From JAZKHE01 sp040385525 (lineage in GTDB: Bacteria > Bacteroidota > Bacteroidia > UBA4408): a stretch of DNA of 64,000 nt. Shown here piece after piece: positions 33,741-42,322 of this stretch (its first letter is position 1; the number at the start of each line of letters is the position of its first letter). Location of the stretch: positions 124,001 to 188,000 of the forward strand of contig JAZKHE010000011.1 of the NCBI GenBank assembly GCA_040385525.1. Direction: 5' to 3'. A model generated the notes under the pieces. It saw only the letters and a list, made by a program, of their open reading frames with translations, ran no database searches and had not been told where the DNA came from. Made by a program: the position numbers and the translations under genes.

Positions 33741-34736
33741 TTATTTTAAATAATCTAGCGCTTTTAAAATCATGTTTTTAGAACCAATAAATAAAGGAAC
33801 TCTTTGATGTAATTTGCTAGGAACAATATCCATAATTCTGGTTTTGCCATTTGATGCCATACCGCCAGCTTGTTCTACAATAAATGCCAACGGATTTGCT
33901 TCGTAAAGCAATCTTAGCTTTCCATCTGGAGCTTTATCTGTTCCTGGGTAAATATAAATACCGCCTTTTAATAAATTTCTATGAAAATCGGCAACCAACG
34001 AGCCAATGTATCTTCCTGTGTATGGTCGGTTTGTAGCTTTATCATCGCTTTGGCAATAATCTACATAATCTAAAACACCTTTAGGGAATTGACTTCTATT
34101 GCCTTCGTTTACTGAATAAATTTTTCCATCTTCTGGAATACGAATATTTGGGTGAGATAAACAAAAAGTTCCAATTGATGGGTCGAGTGTAAAACCATTT
34201 ACACCATGACCTGTTGTGTAAACCAACATAGTTGAACTACCATAAATTATATAGCCTGCACCAACTTGACGGTTTCCTGCTTGAATAAAATCTTTTTCAG
34301 AAATTGGTTCCTCAGGATTTAATCGTCTGTAAATTGAAAAAATTGTTCCAATTGATACGTTTACATCAATGTTTGATGAACCATCTAATGGATCAAACAA
34401 AACAATATATTTTCCTTTTTTTGAAATTTCACTTTCAAAAATAATAATGTCTTCATTTTCTTCTGAGGCAACGCCACAAACTTCGCCACGCGCTTGCAAA
34501 GCAAATATAAATTGATTGTTAGCAAACACGTCTAATTTTTGTTGCACTTCGCCTTGTATATTTTCTGTGCTAGTTGCGCCTGTAATATCGTTTACCAAAC
34601 CTGCTTTATTAACTTCGCGGTTAATAATTTTAGCGGCAATACGAATAGAACTTAAAATACTTGTTAATTCTCCTTTTGCATAAGGAAAATCACTTTGTCT
34701 TTCTACAATAAATTCGCCAAGGGTAGTAAATTTCAT
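33741..34736 (-). CDS. fbp: Fructose-1,6-bisphosphatase, class I
   Basis: A 331-residue class I FBPase, the family's length. It hydrolyses fructose 1,6-bisphosphate in gluconeogenesis. The metal/substrate motif FDPLDGSSNIDVN (about 112-124) and the substrate-binding GRYIGSLVADFHRNL and PGTDKAPDGKLRLLYE blocks are clear. It is monocistronic, with its own terminator and a divergent promoter region shared with the GNAT gene (TACTTTTG on the minus strand at 34764-34771). Confidence 0.97.
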   Translation of the reverse strand: MKFTTLGEFIVERQSDFPYAKGELTSILSSIRIAAKIINREVNKAGLVNDITGATSTENIQGEVQQKLDVFANNQFIFALQARGEVCGVASEENEDIIIFESEISKKGKYIVLFDPLDGSSNIDVNVSIGTIFSIYRRLNPEEPISEKDFIQAGNRQVGAGYIIYGSSTMLVYTTGHGVNGFTLDPSIGTFCLSHPNIRIPEDGKIYSVNEGNRSQFPKGVLDYVDYCQSDDKATNRPYTGRYIGSLVADFHRNLLKGGIYIYPGTDKAPDGKLRLLYEANPLAFIVEQAGGMASNGKTRIMDIVPSKLHQRVPLFIGSKNMILKALDYLK

Positions 34737-34763
34737 GGTGATAAGTTTAAAATTAAATCTTTA

Positions 34764-34771
34764 CAAAAGTA
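34764..34771 (-). promoter_or_regulatory. -7 promoter box (TACTTTTG) of fbp
   Basis: Exact TAnnTTTG on the minus strand, 28 bp upstream of the fbp ATG. Confidence 0.5.
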
Positions 34772-34794
34772 GTAAATCAATCCTCAGTTTAATT

Positions 34795-34802
34795 TAATTT
34801 TG
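34795..34802 (+). promoter_or_regulatory. -7 promoter box (TAATTTTG) of the GNAT gene
   Basis: Exact TAnnTTTG, 19 bp before the ATG at 34822, divergent to the fbp promoter. Confidence 0.45.
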
Positions 34803-34821
34803 ATTGATTTTTAAATGAATT

Positions 34822-35295
34822 ATGAACGTAACGATTAGAAAAGGAACACAAACTGATGTTGCTAGTGTTTTAAGTTTAATAAAGCAACTAGCAATCTACG
34901 AAAAAGCGCCCAACGAAGTAACTTTAACCGAAAACGAGTTAATGCAAGATGCTTTTGGCGAAAACCCCATTTGTTATTTTTTTGTGGCAGAAATGGGTGC
35001 CGAAATTATTGGCATTGCGCTTTATTACATTAAATACTCTACTTGGAAAGGGAAATGTGTGTTTTTAGAAGATATTATTGTTGACGAAAAATACAGAATG
35101 CACGGAATAGGAAAAAAACTATTTACAGAAGTAGCAAAAGTTGCCGCTAAAATGGGCGTAAAACGAATGGAATGGCAGGTGTTAGATTGGAATACTTCTG
35201 CAATAGAATTTTACAAAAAATTAAATTCTAAATTTGATGGCGAATGGATTAACTGTAAATTAACTGATATAGAATTAAAAAGTTACAATTTGTAA
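34822..35295 (+). CDS. GNAT acetyltransferase, diamine (SAT-like) type
   Basis: A 157-residue GNAT fold protein. The acetyl-CoA pyrophosphate loop is EKYRMHGIGKKLF (about 91-103), preceded by FLEDIIVDEKYR, and the C-terminal WQVLDWNTSAIEFYKKLN is the pattern of spermidine/spermine N1-acetyltransferase (SAT1) and thialysine acetyltransferase relatives. It probably acetylates a polyamine, lysine analogue or similar amine. Substrate not fixed by sequence. Followed by a 70 bp spacer with low-complexity repeats, then aspartate kinase. Confidence 0.85.
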   Translation: MNVTIRKGTQTDVASVLSLIKQLAIYEKAPNEVTLTENELMQDAFGENPICYFFVAEMGAEIIGIALYYIKYSTWKGKCVFLEDIIVDEKYRMHGIGKKLFTEVAKVAAKMGVKRMEWQVLDWNTSAIEFYKKLNSKFDGEWINCKLTDIELKSYNL

Positions 35296-35365
35296 GTTAA
35301 GAATTATGAGTTGAGAGTTTAAAAAGAACTAGCAACTGATGACTAACGACTAAGAACTAAGGATA
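35296..35365 (+). repeat. Low-complexity AGTTAAGAATTATGAGTT / GACTAACGACTAAGAACTAAGG repeat
   Basis: The spacer consists almost wholly of short degenerate units (AACTA, GACTAA, AGTTGAGAGTT). Similar A-rich units occur at 39040-39075, 37140-37180 (minus) and 63930-63975 (minus). Confidence 0.5.
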
Positions 35366-36619
35366 ATGCAAGTATTTAAATTTGGTGGTGCATCAGTAAA
35401 AGATGCCGATGGAGTAAAAAATGTTTTAAACGTAATTCGTTTGTTTGATAAACAAAAGTTAGTGGTTGTGGTATCTGCAATGGGTAAAACTACTAATGCT
35501 TTGGAGCAAATTACTAAAACTTTTTTTACTGATAAGCAATATCCGCAACAAGCTGTACAACAATTAAAAAATTTTCATTTTAAAATTGCCGACGAGCTTT
35601 TTAAAAACAAAGACAATGAAATTTATACCGATTTACAAAACGTTTTTGTAGAGTTAGATTGGATGGTAGAAGGCGAGCCAGAAAGCACTTACAATTATAC
35701 TTACGATCAAATTGTATCGGTAGGAGAAGTGCTCTCCACAAAAATTGTTGCAGCTTATTTAAAGCAAGAAGGTGTAGATGTTTGCTGGCAAGATGCGCGC
35801 GATTTAATACATACCGATAATAATTACCGTGATGCAAACGTAGATTGGGAATTAACCACACAAAGAACAAATCAATTAGTAAATAGCATTGCGAATAATG
35901 TAATTGTTACGCAAGGTTTTATTGGCACAACATCAGAAAACTTTACCACAACATTAGGTCGCGAAGGTTCTGATTATACCGCAGCAATAATAGCTTATGC
36001 TATAAATGCCGAAAGTGTAACTATTTGGAAAGATGTGCCGGGTGTGTTAAATGCCGACCCAAAATATTTTCCGGATGCGGTTTTGTTGGATCAAATTTCG
36101 TATCAAGATGCTATAGAGTTGGCGTATTATGGCGCTTCGGTAATTCACCCTAAAACAATAAAACCATTACAAAACAAAAATATTCCGCTGTGGGTAAAAT
36201 CGTTTGTAAGTCCAGAAAACAAAGGGACAATTATTAGCTTGCAACAAAGCGCGCAAAAAATTCCCAGTTATATATTTAAAACCAATCAGGTTTTATTATC
36301 TATTTCGCCAAAAGATTTTTCGTTTGTAGCCGAAAAAAGTTTGAGTTCTATTTTTACCATTTTTGCAAAACATGGTGTAAAAATAAATTTAATGCAAAAC
36401 TCGGCTATTAGTTTTTCGGTTTGTTTTGATGAGGTAGAAAATCGTTTAGAAAAAGTGATAGAAGATTTAAAAGCAAATTTCAAAGTGCTTTATAACCAAG
36501 GAGTAGAGCTAGTAACCATACGTTACTACAACCAACAAACTATTGATAAAATAATTCGTAACAAACCAATTTTATTAGAGCAAAAAAGTAGAAATACTGT
36601 GCAGTTGGTTTTGAAATAG
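35366..36619 (+). CDS. Aspartate kinase (monofunctional)
   Basis: A 417-residue amino-acid kinase. KFGGASVKDADG (5-16) is the N-terminal substrate loop, TLGREGSDYTAAIIAYA the phosphate-binding region, and IWKDVPGVLNADPK the aspartate kinase signature. A regulatory ACT region fills the last roughly 120 residues. It makes aspartyl phosphate for lysine, threonine, methionine and diaminopimelate. No homoserine dehydrogenase is fused, unlike the thrA type. The isozyme cannot be assigned, so no symbol is given. Confidence 0.93.
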   Translation: MQVFKFGGASVKDADGVKNVLNVIRLFDKQKLVVVVSAMGKTTNALEQITKTFFTDKQYPQQAVQQLKNFHFKIADELFKNKDNEIYTDLQNVFVELDWMVEGEPESTYNYTYDQIVSVGEVLSTKIVAAYLKQEGVDVCWQDARDLIHTDNNYRDANVDWELTTQRTNQLVNSIANNVIVTQGFIGTTSENFTTTLGREGSDYTAAIIAYAINAESVTIWKDVPGVLNADPKYFPDAVLLDQISYQDAIELAYYGASVIHPKTIKPLQNKNIPLWVKSFVSPENKGTIISLQQSAQKIPSYIFKTNQVLLSISPKDFSFVAEKSLSSIFTIFAKHGVKINLMQNSAISFSVCFDEVENRLEKVIEDLKANFKVLYNQGVELVTIRYYNQQTIDKIIRNKPILLEQKSRNTVQLVLK

Positions 36620-36707
36620 TTTTTTAGTTATAAGCTCAGAATACATTATTAACTCAATCTAGAAAAACTATTTAAAATGAATTTTAAATAGGCATATGTA
36701 ATTACAA

Positions 36708-37040
36708 TTGTCTTTTTCTTTACAGGAACAATTTTTTTGTTTTTTTTTTAAGGATACGGTGATTTTTTCAATTTACGGATATGAAACTAGTTTAATTGGT
36801 AGCGATAAATTTGAAGCGTTTAAGGCTTACGAAAGCACTTTTTTTGCAAGACGTTTAGCTTTCTATTTCGTTCTTTGTGTAACTGTCATGTGTTTAATTT
36901 TCTCTTTTATATCAATGAAAAGAAAGATATTTACTGATTATTATTTGACGCAAATTACTTTTTATTCAAGTATAATATTTGGGATAATTCTTTTCTTTAT
37001 TTGGCAGTTGTCTTTTGTAATTCCTACAAGAGTTTTTTGA
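36708..37040 (+). CDS. Possible small membrane protein with an uncertain start
   Basis: An open frame of 110 codons with two hydrophobic segments (about 48-68 and 80-103) separated by a basic stretch (SMKRKIF). No ATG is available; it would start at TTG 36708 or, more likely, at GTG 36758 (about 94 residues). T runs at 36727-36749 sit just upstream, so a frameshift, real or a sequencing error, could have removed the true N-terminus. I do not recognise the protein. It ends about 60 bp before a bidirectional terminator. Confidence 0.4.
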   Translation: MSFSLQEQFFCFFFKDTVIFSIYGYETSLIGSDKFEAFKAYESTFFARRLAFYFVLCVTVMCLIFSFISMKRKIFTDYYLTQITFYSSIIFGIILFFIWQLSFVIPTRVF

Positions 37041-37100
37041 CCTGATTAATAAAAAATTAATTAACCTAAAAATATTTCATTCTCTATTTGTTACAAAAAA

Positions 37101-37121
37101 ATCCCGCTCACAGAGCGGGAT
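37101..37121. terminator. Bidirectional rho-independent terminator
   Basis: Perfect 9 bp stem ATCCCGCTC/GAGCGGGAT with seven A before and eight T after; serves pdhB on the minus strand and the small gene on the plus strand. Confidence 0.88.
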
Positions 37122-37182
37122 TTTTTTTATTTCAAAATTTGCAATCTTTAACTTTCAAACCTTCCAACCTTTCAACTAGAAA

Positions 37183-38160
37183 TTATCTATACATTACTTC
37201 TTTAACAGCTGCAATAACTTTAGCTGGGTTTGGTAAAGCAACTTCAATTAATGTTGGTGCGTAAGGCAACGGAACATCAGCCGATGTAACACGTTTTATA
37301 GGCGCATCTAAATAATCGAAAGCATGTTTTTGTACATTAAATGCAATTTCAGAAGATATAGAAGCCAAAGGCCATGCCTCTTCTAAAACCACTAAACGAT
37401 TTGTTTTTTTAACTGATTCAATAACTGTAGCGTAATCAATTGGGCGCACACTTCTTAAATCTATAATTTCAACTGAAATACCATCTTTTGCTAACTCATC
37501 AGCAGCTACATAAGCTTGTTTAATTATTTTTCCAAAACTTACAATAGTTACATCAGTTCCAGCTCTTTTAATATCTGCTTTTCCAATCGGAATTAAATAT
37601 TCTTCTTCTGGCACTTCGCCTTTATCGCCATACATTTGCTCACTTTCCATAAAAATAACTGGGTCGTTATCTCTAATAGCGGTTTTTAATAAACCTTTCG
37701 CGTCGTATGGATTAGAAGGAACAACCACTTTTAAACCCGGACAGTTAGCGTACCAGTTTTCGAAAGCTTGCGAGTGTTGCGCACCTAACATACCTGCTGA
37801 TGCCGTTGGGCCTCTAAATACCATTGGTATATTAAATTGTCCGCCACTCATGCTATACATTTTTGCGGCAGCATTTATAACTTGGTCAATAGCCACTAAC
37901 GAAAAGTTAAAAGTCATAAACTCAACTATAGGTCGCAACCCATTCATAGCAGCGCCTACAGCAATACCTGCAAAACCTAACTCAGCAATTGGCGTGTCAA
38001 TAACGCGTTTGTCGCCAAACTCAGCTAACATACCTTGGCTAACCTTGTAAGCGCCATTGTATTCAGCTACTTCCTCGCCCATTAAAAAAATATTTTGGTC
38101 GCGACGCATTTCTTCATTCATTGCTTCGCGTAAAGCTTCTCTAAATTGAATCGTTCTCAT
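37183..38160 (-). CDS. pdhB: Pyruvate dehydrogenase E1 component, beta subunit
   Basis: Transketolase-like E1-beta, 325 residues from the ATG at 38160 (MRTIQFREALREAMNEEM). LMGEEVAEYNGAYKVSQGML, the conserved ThDP-site glutamate region and EAWPLASISSEIAF are typical. It works with an alpha subunit that is not in the window; branched-chain E1-beta is a close alternative, but the sequence is nearer to PdhB. An in-frame GTG at 38178 overlaps a TATATTTG promoter box and is rejected as the start. Monocistronic here, with a bidirectional terminator downstream. Confidence 0.92.
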   Translation of the reverse strand: MRTIQFREALREAMNEEMRRDQNIFLMGEEVAEYNGAYKVSQGMLAEFGDKRVIDTPIAELGFAGIAVGAAMNGLRPIVEFMTFNFSLVAIDQVINAAAKMYSMSGGQFNIPMVFRGPTASAGMLGAQHSQAFENWYANCPGLKVVVPSNPYDAKGLLKTAIRDNDPVIFMESEQMYGDKGEVPEEEYLIPIGKADIKRAGTDVTIVSFGKIIKQAYVAADELAKDGISVEIIDLRSVRPIDYATVIESVKKTNRLVVLEEAWPLASISSEIAFNVQKHAFDYLDAPIKRVTSADVPLPYAPTLIEVALPNPAKVIAAVKEVMYR

Positions 38161-38177
38161 AGTATACTCGTTTGCCA

Positions 38178-38185
38178 CAAATATA
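38178..38185 (-). promoter_or_regulatory. -7 promoter box (TATATTTG) of pdhB
   Basis: Exact TAnnTTTG on the minus strand, 17 bp upstream of the ATG at 38160. It overlaps the alternative GTG at 38178 and so decides the start. Confidence 0.6.
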
Positions 38186-38264
38186 TTAATTTTTATTCAA
38201 CTCATATTTTCAATTCAAAATTTATATGTATTTTTAAAGTCAAACTAAAAGCCTTATTAATTGT

Positions 38265-38272
38265 TAAATTTG
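38265..38272 (+). promoter_or_regulatory. -7 promoter box (TAAATTTG) of etfBA
   Basis: Exact TAnnTTTG, 23 bp before the etfB ATG. Confidence 0.55.
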
Positions 38273-38295
38273 TGAAATTAAATTAGATATAAAAT

Positions 38296-39036
38296 ATGAA
38301 AATTCTTGTTTGTATAAGTAAAGCTCCCGACACTACCACAAAAATTGCTTTTAAGGATAACAACTCAAAGTTTAGCGAAGATGGTGTGCAATACATTGTA
38401 AACCCTTACGATGAGTGGTATGCGCTTGTTCGTGCTTTAGAGTTAAAAGAAACAATTGGTGGTTCGGTAACTATTATTACTGTGGGTTTGGTTGAAGCTG
38501 AAGCAGTTATTAGAAAAGCTTTAGCAATTGGTGCCGATGAATCAGTTAGAATTGATATGGAGCCAACTGACTCTTATCAAGTAGCAGAGCAAATTTCAGC
38601 TTATGCAAAAGCACAAAATTATGATATTATTTTTGCAGGTAAAGAAACCATTAATTACAATGGTTCTGCTACTGGTGCAATGATTGCAGAGTTTTTAGAT
38701 TTACCATTTGTTTCGTTAGCTAGCAAATTAGATATGGCTGGTAACACAGCAAGTATTGAAGTAGATATTGATGGTGGCGTTGAGGTATTAGAAGTAAATA
38801 CACCATTTGTGGTTAGTGCACAAAAAGGTATGGCAGAAGCACGTATTCCAAACATGCGCGGAATTATGGCTGCACGCGCAAAACCAATTACGGTAGTTGC
38901 TCCAATTGCATCTGATTCTTTAACCGAAGTTAAATCTTACACTTTAGCACAAGGCAGAACAGATTGTAAGTTTATTGATCCAAACAATATGGATGAGTTA
39001 GTAGATTTGTTGCATAATACAGCTAAGGTTATTTAA
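38296..39036 (+). CDS. etfB: Electron transfer flavoprotein, beta subunit
   Basis: A 246-residue ETF-beta (FixA family). It starts MKILVCISKAPDTTTKI; NPYDEWYALVRALELKE (37-53) and the AMP-binding stretch FAGKETINYNGSATGAMIAE are characteristic. With EtfA it forms the FAD/AMP heterodimer that carries electrons from acyl-CoA and related dehydrogenases to the quinone pool. It is the first gene of a two-gene unit; 61 bp separates it from etfA. Confidence 0.96.
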   Translation: MKILVCISKAPDTTTKIAFKDNNSKFSEDGVQYIVNPYDEWYALVRALELKETIGGSVTIITVGLVEAEAVIRKALAIGADESVRIDMEPTDSYQVAEQISAYAKAQNYDIIFAGKETINYNGSATGAMIAEFLDLPFVSLASKLDMAGNTASIEVDIDGGVEVLEVNTPFVVSAQKGMAEARIPNMRGIMAARAKPITVVAPIASDSLTEVKSYTLAQGRTDCKFIDPNNMDELVDLLHNTAKVI

Positions 39037-39097
39037 ATTTCTAATTCAAGATTTAAGGTTTAAAATTCAATAATTCAATAACTCAACAAATTAAAAT

Positions 39098-40069
39098 ATG
39101 TCAATTCTTATATATACTGAAGTTTCAAAGGGAAAAATTAAAAAAGCGTCGTTAGAAGCAGTAAACTACGGAGCAAAAATTGCTTCAATGTTAGGCACAA
39201 CTTCTACAGCAGTTATTGTAAACTGTGCAGATGCTGCATTGCTTGCCGATTTAGGAAAAGCAGGTGCTAACAAAGTAGTTCAGGTAAAAAATGATAAATT
39301 AAAAGTATTAGATTCTCAGTTGTTCGCGCAAGCTATTAGCGAAGTTGCAAAAGCAGAATCGGCAAACGTTATTATTTTTTGTCACGATTTATTTGGTAAA
39401 GCAATTGCACCACGCGTTGCAGTAAAACTAAAAGCAGGAATGGTTCCGGGAGCAGTTGATTATCCAACTTTAGAAGGAACAAATTTTGTTATTCGTAAAA
39501 ATGTTTTTTCGGGCAAAGCAACAGCCGATTATGTAATTAAAAGCGATAATAAAGTAATTTCATTATTACCAAATTCATTTCCAGTAACAATGAGCGACAA
39601 TACTGCTACTGTTGTAGATATGGATGTGAATTTAGGAGATTCAAAAATAAAAGTAAAAGAGCAAAAAGTTAGCTCTAGCGAACTTTCGTTACCCGATGCA
39701 GAATTAGTTGTATCAGCTGGTAGAGGAATGAAAGGTCCTGAAAATTGGGGAATTATTGAAGAGTTAGCAAAAACATTAGGAGCTGCAACAGCTTGTTCGC
39801 GCCCAGTTTCAGATATTGGTTGGAGAGATCATCACGAGCACGTAGGGCAAACAGGTATTGCTATTCGTCCTAATTTATATATTGCAGTTGGTATTTCTGG
39901 TGCAATTCAGCATTTAGCGGGTGTTAGCGGTAGCAAAACTATTGTAGTAATTAACACCGATAAAGAAGCACCTTTCTTTAAATCGGCCGATTATGGTATA
40001 GTTGGCGATGCTTTTGAAGTTGTTCCTAAATTAACTGAGGCACTTAAAAAGTTTAAAGCAAATCATTAA
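39098..40069 (+). CDS. etfA: Electron transfer flavoprotein, alpha subunit
   Basis: A 323-residue ETF-alpha (FixB family). The C-terminal FAD domain shows VSAGRGMKGPENWG, CSRPVSDIGWRDHHEHVGQTG and GISGAIQHLAGVSGSKTIV, the classic signature. It pairs with EtfB. It is followed by a perfect 18 bp inverted repeat that probably ends the transcript. The spacer before it (39037-39097) carries AT-rich low-complexity repeats like TTCAAGATTTAAGG. Confidence 0.97.
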   Translation: MSILIYTEVSKGKIKKASLEAVNYGAKIASMLGTTSTAVIVNCADAALLADLGKAGANKVVQVKNDKLKVLDSQLFAQAISEVAKAESANVIIFCHDLFGKAIAPRVAVKLKAGMVPGAVDYPTLEGTNFVIRKNVFSGKATADYVIKSDNKVISLLPNSFPVTMSDNTATVVDMDVNLGDSKIKVKEQKVSSSELSLPDAELVVSAGRGMKGPENWGIIEELAKTLGAATACSRPVSDIGWRDHHEHVGQTGIAIRPNLYIAVGISGAIQHLAGVSGSKTIVVINTDKEAPFFKSADYGIVGDAFEVVPKLTEALKKFKANH

Positions 40070-40076
40070 AAAATTA

Positions 40077-40114
40077 AATCCAGCATTTTTTGAATTTTCA
40101 AAAAATGCTGGATT
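40077..40114. terminator. Perfect 18 bp inverted repeat after etfA
   Basis: AATCCAGCATTTTTTGAA and its exact complement separated by two bases. There is no T run directly after it, but such a long perfect hairpin 7 bp after the etfA stop most likely acts as terminator or 3'-end stabiliser. Confidence 0.6.
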
Positions 40115-40144
40115 ATTCATTCAATACGAAATTATTTTCTCAGC

Positions 40145-40720
40145 GTGAAAAAGGCGAAATTAGAAATTGTTGGATTATCATACAGCCAAACACAAAGTGG
40201 TGCGTATGCGTTAGTATTAGGAGAAACAGATGGTAAACGCAGACTACCCATTATTATTGGTGGTTTTGAGGCGCAGGCAATTGCAATTGAGTTAGAAAAA
40301 ATGCAACCTAGTCGTCCGCTTACGCATGATTTATTTAAATCTTTTGCAGATAATTTTAATATTTCGGTGAGTGAAATTTTAATTTACAATTTAGTAGAAG
40401 GAATTTTCTTTGCTAAAATTGTTTGCTTTAATGGCGATAAAGAAGTAGAAATTGATGCACGCACATCTGATGCAATTGCATTGGCACTTCGTTTTGGCTG
40501 CCCAATTTATACTTACGAATTTATTTTAGCTTCGTCTGGTATTGTTTTAGACGATGATATGGCGGCTACTGTAAATATTGAGAAATCAGCTCAGCCAGAA
40601 CCTACGCATACTATCGAAGAGTTAGAAGAGCAATTGCAAGAAGCATTAAGCGACGAAGATTACGAAAAAGCTTCGCGCATTAGAGATGAAATAAACAAAA
40701 GGAAAACAAATCAGTCGTAA
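40145..40720 (+). CDS. Bifunctional nuclease (DUF151) domain protein with C-terminal UVR motif
   Basis: A 191-residue protein starting at GTG 40145 (no in-frame ATG upstream). The N-terminal BFN/DUF151 domain (about 1-135) carries LPIIIGGFEAQAIAIELE and DARTSDAIALALRFGCPI. A short C-terminal UVR (UvrB/UvrC-like) helical hairpin lies at about 155-190 (LSDEDYEKASRIRDEINKRK). The family is named from plant and mycobacterial nucleases, but the bacterial role is unsettled; the UVR motif suggests binding to a partner protein. It is followed 74 bp later by the RNA methyltransferase gene. Confidence 0.88.
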   Translation: MKKAKLEIVGLSYSQTQSGAYALVLGETDGKRRLPIIIGGFEAQAIAIELEKMQPSRPLTHDLFKSFADNFNISVSEILIYNLVEGIFFAKIVCFNGDKEVEIDARTSDAIALALRFGCPIYTYEFILASSGIVLDDDMAATVNIEKSAQPEPTHTIEELEEQLQEALSDEDYEKASRIRDEINKRKTNQS

Positions 40721-40794
40721 TTAAAAAACGAAATTGTATCTGTTTTTTCTTTTAAGTTCACACACAGTTTCCATATAAATAATCTATTTTTCGA

Positions 40795-42009
40795 GTGAGT
40801 TTAAAAATTCATAAAAATCTTGTTGTAGCTGTTAAAGAAAGTTTAAGTGAGATTTTTTTTGAAAATAAACAAGCCGACAAACAAATAGAATCTGTTTTAA
40901 AATCAGACAAACGCTGGGGAAAACGCGATCGTAATTTTGTTGCCGAAACCACTTACGATTGCCTAAGAAACATTCGTTATTTTAACTACATTTTTAATAA
41001 AGAAACAGAATTTACTTCCGAAACTATTTACGGAATAATTGCCGTTTACTTAAAATTAAAACATAACGAAATTCCTGATTGGGATTTTTTTACTAACGTT
41101 CCGAGTGATGAAGAAATACAAAACCGAATTTTAGAAACACAAAATTTACCACAAATAAAAAATTCGTATCCAGATTGGTTGTACCAAAAAGCTCAAGCAG
41201 AATTAGGAACAATTTGGCTAAAAGAAGCAGAAGCTTTAAACCAAACAACAAATGTTGTAATACGTGCAAACACATTGCAAACAAGCGTTGATAAGCTTCA
41301 GCAAGAGCTTGCCAATTTAGAAATTGAAACTGAAAAAACAGACTTAGCAAAAGATGCTTTGGTTTTAAAAAAACGCACCAATCTTAAGCAACTCGATTTA
41401 TATAAAAATGGTTTTTTTGAAGTGCAAGATGTTGCATCGCAAAACGCAGCTAACTTTTTGCGTGTAGAACCAGGAATGACAGTAATTGATGCTTGTTGTG
41501 GTGCAGGAGGTAAATCGTTGCACATTGCTGCTTTATTACAAAACAAAGGCAAAATAGTTTCGTTAGATATTGAAGCATTCAAATTAAAAGAATTAGAAAA
41601 AAGAGCTGAGCGAAACAAAGTAAAAATTATTCAATCGAAATGGATTGAAAACGAAACTGTAATCACTCAACTAAAAAACACTGCTGATAGATTGTTGTTA
41701 GATGTTCCGTGCACAGGTTTGGGTGTTTTAAGAAGAAATCCAGATACCAAATATAAATTGACTCTAGCATTTTTAGAAGAAATTAAAAAAACACAGGCGT
41801 ATATTTTACAAACGTACTCGCAAATGTTAAAACCTCAAGGATTAATGGTTTATGCCACATGCAGCATACTTCCTGAAGAAAATTCAAAGCAAATAGAGGC
41901 TTTTATTGCGAAAAACAACAATTTTGAGTTAGTAGAAGAAAAAAAGTTTTTTGCTTCAGTTCAAGGTTTTGATGGATTTTATATGGCATTAATCAAGAAA
42001 AAAGAGTAA
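40795..42009 (+). CDS. RsmB/NOP-family RNA (cytosine-5) methyltransferase
   Basis: A 404-residue SAM-dependent m5C methyltransferase starting at GTG 40795. An N-terminal NusB-like region is followed by the Rossmann domain: AdoMet motif VIDACCGAGGKSLH, LLLDVPCTGLGVLRRNPD with one catalytic cysteine (C306), and YATCSILPEEN with the second (C356). Both cysteines of the RsmB/NSUN mechanism are present. Target is probably rRNA, but which cytosine is unknown. It precedes copy 2 of the structured repeat. Confidence 0.93.
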   Translation: MSLKIHKNLVVAVKESLSEIFFENKQADKQIESVLKSDKRWGKRDRNFVAETTYDCLRNIRYFNYIFNKETEFTSETIYGIIAVYLKLKHNEIPDWDFFTNVPSDEEIQNRILETQNLPQIKNSYPDWLYQKAQAELGTIWLKEAEALNQTTNVVIRANTLQTSVDKLQQELANLEIETEKTDLAKDALVLKKRTNLKQLDLYKNGFFEVQDVASQNAANFLRVEPGMTVIDACCGAGGKSLHIAALLQNKGKIVSLDIEAFKLKELEKRAERNKVKIIQSKWIENETVITQLKNTADRLLLDVPCTGLGVLRRNPDTKYKLTLAFLEEIKKTQAYILQTYSQMLKPQGLMVYATCSILPEENSKQIEAFIAKNNNFELVEEKKFFASVQGFDGFYMALIKKKE

Positions 42010-42322
42010 ACATATTCTGTTTTATGAATTTTCTTACGTTACGTGCAAAACTTTATGAAGTTGCATTGACTTAAATTCAAGAGACGCGCGCGAGCCTGAC
42101 AAAACGCGAAAGCGAGTGGCGTAGAGCAAAGCATTCGTTTTGTCTTGACTTTTTTTGGTTCGTTTTTTGTGTCAAGACAAAAAATGAACGTAAAGACCCA
42201 TTGCTCTTTGTTACTTCGCTAATAATTTTGTTAAGTGTTAGAAACTAGTGGTATGTTTGTGTATATTCAGTTCTGTTTTTAATATATTTGTAGAGCAAGA
42301 AATTTTTTAAATAAGCAAGGTT
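42010..42322. other. 313 bp intergenic region
   Basis: Nearly filled by copy 2 of the structured repeat (42048-42207), then 115 bp of AT-rich sequence before the transporter start. No gene seen. Confidence 0.7.
42048..42207 (+). repeat. Structured intergenic repeat, copy 2
   Basis: Same element as 14090-14251. GCC (42094-42096)/GGC (42118-42120) enclose CGC-GAAA-GCG (42105-42114); GACAAAACG (42098-42106) can pair with CGTTTTGTC (42136-42144); the 12 bp hairpin is 42138-42149 with 42171-42182; the outer stem AGAGCAA (42123-42129) pairs perfectly with TTGCTCT (42201-42207). In copy 1 the same stem is AGTGTG with TGCACT: the third pair changed from A-T to T-A on both sides, and others became G-U. 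The copy ends 115 bp before a plus-strand gene, as copy 1 does (131 bp). Confidence 0.7.

Noticed and set aside
38161..38178. GTG start for pdhB at 38178
   Set aside because: It overlaps the TATATTTG promoter box; the ATG at 38160 gives the family-typical N-terminus.
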